Below are positions 6,352 through 11,268 of a stretch of DNA of 11,268 nucleotides, piece by piece; position 1 is the stretch's first letter; every line of letters begins with the position of its first letter. This DNA comes from Anaerolineales bacterium (GTDB lineage Bacteria; Chloroflexota; Anaerolineae; UBA7937). Position numbers and translations under genes: made by a program. The stretch lies in NCBI GenBank assembly GCA_030593425.1, contig JAUVHF010000039.1, forward strand, positions 1-11,268, given 5' to 3'. The notes beneath the pieces are model-generated. The model worked only from the letters and a program-made list of their open reading frames with translations. It was not told the DNA's origin and ran no database searches.

Positions 6352-7441
6352 CGCTCCCCGCCACTTTTTTCAGCACGCTCAAGGTCTCCCGGGCGCATCT
6401 CTCCCAGGAGAAGATCTTGGCCCGTTCCAGCCCTCTCTCTACCAGTTCAGCCCGTAGCGCCTCATCCTCTAAAACCCTTCTTGTCGTTTCCCTCATAGCC
6501 TCGACATCGTGAGGGTCGAACAGGAGGGCAGCGTCGCCCGCCACCTCGGGCAAAGCCGAAGCGTTGCTGCAAACTACCGGGGTGCCTGCAGCCATCGCCT
6601 CCACTATGGGGAAGCCGAACCCTTCGTAAAGGGAGGGGAGGATGAAGAGGCGCGCCCCTCTCATGAGAGCAGGGAGATCCTCGGAGGCGATATAACCCGG
6701 AAAGTGCACTCTTCCGCCCAACCCCTCTGCTTTGTAGAGGATCTCTTCATACAGCCAGCCTCTCTTCCCCGCCAAGACCAGATGAAGGTCGGGAAAATCT
6801 CTGACCAACGATTGAAAAGCCTCCAAGAGGCGGAGGATATTCTTGCGAGGGTGAAGGGTGCCCAGATGCAAGATATATTTGTCGGGCAGGTGATACCGCT
6901 CCCTTACCCTCTCCCACCCGGTTTCATCTATAACTGGCTCTAGGTTACAACCGGGATAAACCACCGTGATCCGTTCTTCAGACAGATGGTATTTTTGAAC
7001 CAAATCGTTTTTCGTGGCTTCTGAGTCGGCGATGATCTGGCTGGCTACGCTGGCGTTGAAGCGGGTGGAGAGGTCTAGATATAGCCTGTCCCAGGCTCGG
7101 TGAGCCCCAGGGTGGTAAAGATAGCCCAGATCGTGGACGGTGACCACGGAGCGGGGGTGAATCAAGGGTATGACGTGGGCGGGCACGAAGAGGAGATTTG
7201 GAGGGCGGCGCACCATCTCCCAAGAGAGACGAAGATGGGTCCAGAGGCGGGGAAAGGGGATCACTCGGGCCTCCCAGTTGTCGCTTTGAGGAAATAACCC
7301 CGGGGGAGGGGCGGCATTGAAGTAAAGCCGGTATCTTTGGTCCTTGAAAGCCAAAAGATGGCGTATAAGGTGGAGAGAGTAGTTTTCCGTACCCGTTCTT
7401 TGAGGACTGGTGGCTCGGCTGGCATCGATGCCCACAAGCAT
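6335..7441 (-). CDS. Glycosyltransferase family 4 (group 1)
   Basis: A 368-aa retaining GT-B glycosyltransferase using a nucleotide sugar, acting in the cytoplasm on a glycan or lipid-linked acceptor. The N-terminal domain opens with GIDASRA and a Gly-rich TGTENYS acceptor-side loop. VHDLGYLYHPG (about 103-113) is typical of mannosyltransferase-like members. GTLHPRKN near 200 begins the donor domain. The E-x7-E motif that binds the nucleotide sugar is at Glu273 and Glu281 in EGFGFPIVEAMAAGTP. There is no signal peptide or clear membrane helix. The start is the ATG at 7441 with a GAGG four to five bases upstream, only 7 nt after the rpiB stop. The sugar and acceptor are unknown; a mannose- or rhamnose-type donor is a guess from overall resemblance. 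Confidence 0.9.
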   Translation of the reverse strand: MLVGIDASRATSPQRTGTENYSLHLIRHLLAFKDQRYRLYFNAAPPPGLFPQSDNWEARVIPFPRLWTHLRLSWEMVRRPPNLLFVPAHVIPLIHPRSVVTVHDLGYLYHPGAHRAWDRLYLDLSTRFNASVASQIIADSEATKNDLVQKYHLSEERITVVYPGCNLEPVIDETGWERVRERYHLPDKYILHLGTLHPRKNILRLLEAFQSLVRDFPDLHLVLAGKRGWLYEEILYKAEGLGGRVHFPGYIASEDLPALMRGARLFILPSLYEGFGFPIVEAMAAGTPVVCSNASALPEVAGDAALLFDPHDVEAMRETTRRVLEDEALRAELVERGLERAKIFSWERCARETLSVLKKVAGSDGRKG

Positions 7442-7448
7442 GGCAACC

Positions 7449-7901
7449 TCAGGCCGGCCTCTCCTCGAGGCCCATCACCTTCTTCACCCGCCGCTGATAC
7501 CGGTCGGCACCAGAAAAAGTAGCGGAGAGCCAGGTCTTGACGATCTCCTTGGCCAACTCTACGCCCATAACCCTCGCTCCCAAGCATAGGATGTTGGCAT
7601 CATCATCCTCCCGGCTACTGCGGGCGGAGAAGGTGTCATGGCAGAGAGCGGCCCGGATACCTCTCACCTTGTTGGCCAAAATGCACATCCCCACACCGGT
7701 ACCGCAGATGAGGATCCCTAAATCGAACTCCCCCTTGGCCACGGCTCTAGCCACCGGTGCGCCGAAATCGGGATAATCGTCTCCTGGGTCTTTCTTGTGG
7801 GCGCCGAAGTCCCGATAACTGTGTCCCAGTTCTTCCAAGAGGCTCAAGATCTCGGCTTTTAGTTCATAGCCTGCGTGGTCCGCTCCCACGGCAATGCGCA
7901 T
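7449..7901 (-). CDS. rpiB: Ribose-5-phosphate isomerase B (RpiB/LacAB family)
   Basis: Interconverts ribose 5-phosphate and ribulose 5-phosphate in the pentose phosphate pathway. Its 150 aa match the family. Visible are GADHAG (6-11, phosphate/substrate loop), DYPDFG, the catalytic Cys66 in ICGTGVG, and the C-terminal LAKEIVKTWLSATFSGADRYQRRV helix region, which supplies phosphate-binding arginines. Compared from memory with E. coli RpiB, His99-Asn100 are replaced by Asp99-Asp100 in SREDDDANIL, which may alter ring opening or mark a subfamily. The start is supported by AAAGGAGA at 7913-7906, five bases before the ATG. It lies 22 nt after tsaC and 7 nt before the GT4 gene, a position at the seam of the translation and glycan halves of the operon. 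An allose- or galactose-phosphate isomerase activity, known in this family, cannot be excluded. Confidence 0.92.
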   Translation of the reverse strand: MRIAVGADHAGYELKAEILSLLEELGHSYRDFGAHKKDPGDDYPDFGAPVARAVAKGEFDLGILICGTGVGMCILANKVRGIRAALCHDTFSARSSREDDDANILCLGARVMGVELAKEIVKTWLSATFSGADRYQRRVKKVMGLEERPA

Positions 7902-7923
7902 GAGGTCTCCTTTGTAGACTATT

Positions 7924-8574
7924 TTAGCATACCCGGGGGGGATTAGAAAGGGTTAGGTTGGGGATTAGTTCGGCCAACCTTTCTACGGCTATGGCTCCCT
8001 TCCGCAAGACGGCAGGAGGGGAGAGGGTAAGGTCTACCAGGGTGGAGGGTATGCCCCCCGGAGAGGGGCCACCATCGAGGATGAGATCGATGTGAGCCCC
8101 CAGTTGCTGACACACCTGGTCAGCGGTCACGGGCTCCGGACGGCCCGAAAGGTTGGCGCTGGTGGTGGCCAAAGGCGCTCCCGTCCCCTCGATGATCGCC
8201 AGGGCCAGACGATGGTCCGGCACCCGAAGAGCCACCGTTTCGCCGCCAGCACAAACTATCTCCGGGACGGTGGCCTTCCGAAAGAGGACCAGGGTTAAAC
8301 CTCCGGGCCAGAACCTCTCTATGAGAGGCCAAGCGATGGGGGGAATATCCCGCGCCACCAGGGGAAGATCCTCTTCCTTGCTTAAGAGGAGAGGGATGGC
8401 CCGCTCACGAGGCCGCTCTTTGGCGGCGTAGAGCCTGGCTACCGCTTGGGGGAGGAAAGCATGGGCCGCCACGCCGTAGATGGTATCGGTGGGAAAGGCC
8501 ACCAGGCTACCACCCTTGAGGAGTTCAATAGCCTCCGGGAGGGCCGATGGCAGATCCGCGGGGTAAACTTTCAT
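7924..8574 (-). CDS. tsaC: Threonylcarbamoyl-AMP synthase, TsaC/YrdC type
   Basis: Makes threonylcarbamoyl-AMP from threonine, bicarbonate and ATP, the first step of the t6A modification at tRNA position 37. The 216-aa protein is a single YrdC domain; the extra Sua5 domain of longer homologues is missing. Visible motifs are PTDTIYG (28-34), KERPRERAIP (52-61, nucleotide and threonine contacts), TTSANLSG (137-144), STLVD (177-181) and LRKGAI (190-195). Its ATG overlaps the stop of the upstream HAD gene in an ATGA arrangement, which implies translational coupling. The partners TsaB, TsaD and TsaE are not in this window. Placement near prfA and prmC matches the housekeeping order seen in several phyla. 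Confidence 0.93.
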   Translation of the reverse strand: MKVYPADLPSALPEAIELLKGGSLVAFPTDTIYGVAAHAFLPQAVARLYAAKERPRERAIPLLLSKEEDLPLVARDIPPIAWPLIERFWPGGLTLVLFRKATVPEIVCAGGETVALRVPDHRLALAIIEGTGAPLATTSANLSGRPEPVTADQVCQQLGAHIDLILDGGPSPGGIPSTLVDLTLSPPAVLRKGAIAVERLAELIPNLTLSNPPRVC

Positions 8575-9353
8575 TTCAGTATATACCTTTCCATGGCCAC
8601 CGTTGCCCCCTCCTCATCGAGGGGAGGGACGACCTCATCGGCCACGGCCAGAAGGCGAGGACTGGCACTGCCCACCGCCACCCCCAAGCCCGCCCAGACC
8701 ACCATATCCACATCGTTATCGTAGTCGCCGATGGCCATTACCTCTTCACGCGGTATCCCTAGGTGACGGGCCAGGTAGGCCAACCCCTGGCCCTTGGAGG
8801 CCTCACGGTGGGTGGCTTGTAGAGAGAAGGGATCAGGCCTGGCTAGGTTGAGGAGGCCTCGGAACTGCTCCGAGAGAAGGGATGCCAGAGCCCAGATCAA
8901 TTGTTCATCGCCTTCGAACCGCATCTTATGGGGCTCGCCGGGGAGGGAAGAAGATAGGTCCTCCACTACTCTCACCTCGACGGAAGGAGGATAGACCCAA
9001 GAGCTCTGGCTTTCCAAGCAGAGGGTATCGCCCACATAGGCGCTCAATTTCAGCCCGGCTTCCCGGGCTACGGCGATCAATCGATGCACTAGGGTCAAGG
9101 GTATAGTCCACTCCGCCAAAGGCCGCTTGTGGGGGGCCCTAATCATGGCCCCTTGGGACGATATGATGGGGACCCTGATCCCCAGTTCTTGGGCGCAACG
9201 GAGCGCGCTCCCGAAGACCCGGCCCGTGGCCAGAGTCACTACCACGCCCTTCTCCAGGACACGCTCCACAGCGTCCTTTACGCGGGGGGAGATGGTCAAG
9301 TCCTGTTTCACTACGGTGCCATCGAGATCCAAAGCCAGAAGCCGATAGGTCAT
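8571..9353 (-). CDS. Cof-type HAD phosphatase (HAD-IIB)
   Basis: A 260-aa haloacid-dehalogenase-family hydrolase, probably acting on sugar phosphates, nucleotide phosphates or another small phosphorylated metabolite in the cytoplasm. The four HAD motifs are present: nucleophile Asp9 and acid Asp11 in ALDLDGT, Thr43 in LATGR, Lys187 in ASKGQG, and the metal-binding GDYDND at 209-214. The segment between motifs II and III (about 80-185) forms the C2/IIB cap that sets specificity. Family hallmarks ISSQGA (64-69) and VAVGSA (226-230) agree. The gene starts 11 nt after prmC and overlaps tsaC by 4 nt. It sits among translation genes, yet a role in translation is not indicated; a supply of dephosphorylated sugars to the downstream glycan genes is equally speculative. 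Confidence 0.9.
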   Translation of the reverse strand: MTYRLLALDLDGTVVKQDLTISPRVKDAVERVLEKGVVVTLATGRVFGSALRCAQELGIRVPIISSQGAMIRAPHKRPLAEWTIPLTLVHRLIAVAREAGLKLSAYVGDTLCLESQSSWVYPPSVEVRVVEDLSSSLPGEPHKMRFEGDEQLIWALASLLSEQFRGLLNLARPDPFSLQATHREASKGQGLAYLARHLGIPREEVMAIGDYDNDVDMVVWAGLGVAVGSASPRLLAVADEVVPPLDEEGATVAMERYILK

Positions 9354-9364
9354 CGATCCCTTCT

Positions 9365-10231
9365 TTATGTCGTTATGAAGACCACCCTATCCAACCCCGC
9401 TAAATCCTTAATCACCGCTACCTTCGCTTTGGGGAACTCTTCCCGGCCTATCCTGTTTATCGCCTGGGCCTGGCTGGCTCCCACCTCCAGGCAGATGTTC
9501 GCTCTGGGCAAGAGATGAGGGGGAGCCTGGGCGAAAAGGCGTCGATATTGATCCAGCCCATTGACGCCTCCATCGAAAGCCCGGCGAGGCTCATATTTCG
9601 CTACCTCCGGTGGCGCCCCCTCTAGTTCCTGGCGGGAGAGGTAGGGGAGGTTGGCCACCACCAAAGCCACCGGTTCAGGCAAGGACTCCAAAAGATCCCC
9701 TTCCAGGAGGAAAATGCGGTCCAAGACGTTATGACGACGACAGTTCTCCTCTGCCACCTCTAGGGCTGCGGGCGATAAATCGGTAGCGTAGATCTCCACC
9801 TGTGGTAGGTTCACCGCCAGGGCGACAGCCACCGCTCCGCTCCCCGTGCCTACCTCAACGAGCGGGGATTTCCCTTGCCTGGCCGAGGCCAGAGCCACCT
9901 CCACTAATATCTCCGTCTCCGGCCGAGGGATTGATACCCGGTGGTCCACCTCAATCTTGAGTCCATAGAACTCCTTATGCCCTATGATATAGGCCACCGG
10001 TTCATGGAGGCTCCGCCGCTCCACCAAGGCATGATAGCCGTTCTCTACCTCCGCATCCAAGGCGAAATCGAGGCGAGCCAGAAGCTGGCTCCTAGTGATG
10101 CCCAGCTGGTGGGCCAAAAGCACCTCGGCATCTAGACGAGGAGTCTCAACTTGCGCCTCCCTTAGGACGAAGTTCGCGAGGCGCAAGGCCTCGCGAACGG
10201 TAACCCTTCCTGATGCGGCCTCAGCCATCAT
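9365..10231 (-). CDS. prmC: Peptide chain release factor N5-glutamine methyltransferase (PrmC/HemK)
   Basis: Methylates the glutamine of the GGQ motif in release factors RF1 and RF2, using S-adenosylmethionine, and so improves peptide release. The 288-aa length is normal. An N-terminal helical domain (about 8-95, with REALRLA and PRLDAEVLL) precedes a Rossmann methyltransferase domain with EVGTGSG (126-132) for SAM and Asp151 in YATDLS. The substrate-glutamine motif, usually NPPY, reads NLPY at 194-197, an active-site variant noted separately. The first ATG (10231) overlaps the prfA stop as ATGA; a second ATG follows directly. Co-translation with its own substrate gene prfA is the usual arrangement and supports the call strongly. 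The first sixty bases contain a perfect inverted repeat. Confidence 0.93.
   Translation of the reverse strand: MMAEAASGRVTVREALRLANFVLREAQVETPRLDAEVLLAHQLGITRSQLLARLDFALDAEVENGYHALVERRSLHEPVAYIIGHKEFYGLKIEVDHRVSIPRPETEILVEVALASARQGKSPLVEVGTGSGAVAVALAVNLPQVEIYATDLSPAALEVAEENCRRHNVLDRIFLLEGDLLESLPEPVALVVANLPYLSRQELEGAPPEVAKYEPRRAFDGGVNGLDQYRRLFAQAPPHLLPRANICLEVGASQAQAINRIGREEFPKAKVAVIKDLAGLDRVVFITT
10172..10198. repeat. Perfect inverted repeat, 11-bp arms, inside the 5' end of prmC
   Basis: GTTCGCGAGGC (10172-10182) and GCCTCGCGAAC (10188-10198) are exact inverse complements around a 5-nt loop. In the prmC mRNA this gives a very stable GC-rich hairpin at about +34 to +60 from the start codon. 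The bases encode VREALRLAN in the N-terminal helix. The T-runs of a terminator are absent. It may slow or gate ribosomes at the prfA-prmC junction, or be a by-product of Arg/Ala-rich coding. Confidence 0.6.
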
Positions 10232-11268
10232 TCGACCCCTAGAGATTGTAATTTGGCCGCCTGATCGGCGATGGCTAACTCATCGATGACCTCGTCCAGA
10301 TCTCCATCCAATATCTCTTCCAGCCGGTGACTGGTATGATTGATACGGTGGTCAGTTAGCCGGTTCTGGGGAAAATTGTAGGTCCGGATCTTCTCGCTCC
10401 GCTCGCCTGTTCCCACCTGGGAGCGCCGCTCGGCTCCTCTCTCTTCCAGCCGTTCTCTCTCTTTCAAAGCATGAAGGCGGGCCCTCACAATGGCTAGGGC
10501 TCGCTGGCGGTTCTGCAACTGGGAACGCTCATCCTGGCAAGAGACTACTATCCCCGTGGGGAGGTGTGTTATCCGCACCGCCGAATCGGTAGTGTTGACG
10601 CTCTGACCGCCATGGCCTGAGGAGCGGAAGATGTCGATGCGTAGATCCTCGGGCTCGATATCCACATCCACCTCCTCCATTTCCGGTAGGACAGCCACCG
10701 TGGCTGTGGAGGTGTGGATCCGCCCGCTGGACTCGGTGATGGGGACCCGCTGCACTCGGTGTACGCCGCTCTCGTGTTTGAGGCGCGAGTAGGCACCCCT
10801 GCCCTTCACCTCCAAGATCACCTCTTTGAAGCCACCCACTCCTGTCTCGTTGGAACTGAGGATCTCCGTAGCCCAGCCGTGATTCTCCGCATAGCGGGTA
10901 TACATGCGGTACAGGTCCGCCGCGAAGAGACCGGCCTCCTCGCCGCCGGTTCCAGCCCGAATCTCCACGATCACATCTTTCGCATCATAAGGGTCCTTGG
11001 GTAAGAGCAGGAGTTTCATCTCCCCGAGGAGTGCCTCTCGTTCTTCCTCCAAGGCTTGGAGCTCCTTCCTCACCAACTCTGCCATCTCTGGCTCCAGATC
11101 CTCTTCCAACATAGCCCGGGTAGAGGTCAGTTCCGACTCCAGGGCTTTGCATCGACGATATTTGCTAACTATCTCTTCCAGTTGAGCCCGTTCCTGGCCA
11201 TACCTCCGGACCTTCTCAGGGTCAGAGACAACCTGAGGGTCGGCCAGATAGCCGGTCAATTCTTCGTA
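10228..11268 (-). CDS. prfA: Peptide chain release factor 1 (5' end cut by window edge)
   Basis: RF1 recognises UAA and UAG stop codons in the ribosomal A site and triggers peptide release. The visible 346 residues cover almost the whole protein. The reading frame runs off the window at 11268 (Tyr-Glu-Glu-Leu, then TGYLADPQVVSDPEKV), and about 14 residues seem to be missing by comparison with typical RF1 N-termini. The TTG at 11259 is internal, not a start. An N-terminal coiled-coil region is followed by EIRAGTGGEEA, the RF1-type stop-codon tripeptide P-x-T (Pro-Ile-Thr, 176-178 of the visible part) in VQRVPITES, and the catalytic GGQ at 220-222. RF2 would carry SPF at the tripeptide and often a frameshift. 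The stop overlaps the prmC start by 4 nt; this is the first gene of the operon that is in view. Confidence 0.96.
   Translation of the reverse strand, partial: YEELTGYLADPQVVSDPEKVRRYGQERAQLEEIVSKYRRCKALESELTSTRAMLEEDLEPEMAELVRKELQALEEEREALLGEMKLLLLPKDPYDAKDVIVEIRAGTGGEEAGLFAADLYRMYTRYAENHGWATEILSSNETGVGGFKEVILEVKGRGAYSRLKHESGVHRVQRVPITESSGRIHTSTATVAVLPEMEEVDVDIEPEDLRIDIFRSSGHGGQSVNTTDSAVRITHLPTGIVVSCQDERSQLQNRQRALAIVRARLHALKERERLEERGAERRSQVGTGERSEKIRTYNFPQNRLTDHRINHTSHRLEEILDGDLDEVIDELAIADQAAKLQSLGVE

Noticed and set aside
7451..7472. AGGCCGGCCT palindrome and a neighbouring GGCCTC/GAGGCC repeat at the rpiB-GT4 junction
   Set aside because: Short, GC-rich and partly within coding sequence; no T-run and nothing beyond chance expectation.
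11257..11259. TTG as the start codon of prfA
   Set aside because: The frame stays open to the window edge and the residues before it (Tyr-Glu-Glu) match the RF1 N-terminal pattern, so the true start lies outside.

Overview
The window is bacterial chromosomal DNA of moderately high GC (about 60% in the stretches I counted; the leftmost gene is nearer 50%). No mobile element, CRISPR array, tRNA or rRNA is visible. The release factor is a bacterial RF1. The order prfA-prmC-(HAD)-tsaC-rpiB is a housekeeping order known from Bacillota and Chloroflexota. A Chloroflexota-like or related lineage is my low-confidence guess; the sequence alone does not settle it.

Layout. (1) Positions 1-937, minus strand: an arginase/agmatinase-family ureohydrolase, then a short spacer with a GNRA-loop hairpin, then the ribosome binding site and first bases of another minus-strand gene that leaves the window. 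(2) Positions 938-1193: a divergent intergenic region with a plus-strand terminator-like hairpin, a 24-bp near-perfect palindrome and a good ribosome binding site. (3) Positions 1194-3401, plus strand: one large secreted VIT + von Willebrand A protein, ending at a 10-bp hairpin that looks bidirectional. (4) Positions 3463-11268, minus strand: nine tightly packed genes, read right to left: prfA (cut by the window edge), prmC, a Cof-type HAD phosphatase, tsaC, rpiB, a GT4 glycosyltransferase, a GT9 (heptosyltransferase-like) glycosyltransferase, a WecG/TagA-type glycosyltransferase and an RfaE-domain-I-like PfkB sugar kinase. Six of the eight junctions overlap or have gaps of 11 nt or less; the other two are 22 and 54 nt. 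This looks like one operon.

How the genes fit together. The first half of the operon serves translation: RF1, its glutamine methyltransferase PrmC, and TsaC for tRNA t6A. RpiB adds pentose phosphate metabolism. The second half looks like a surface-glycan module (three glycosyltransferases and a sugar kinase) riding on the housekeeping promoter. RpiB connects to sedoheptulose-7-phosphate, the usual start of heptose synthesis, but that functional link is inference.

I see no convincing new defence or mobile system. The points most worth a second look are the palindrome and terminator pair at 1043-1109, an 11-bp-arm perfect inverted repeat inside the start of prmC, active-site variants in PrmC (NLPY) and RpiB (Asp for His99), and the compositionally distinct ureohydrolase.
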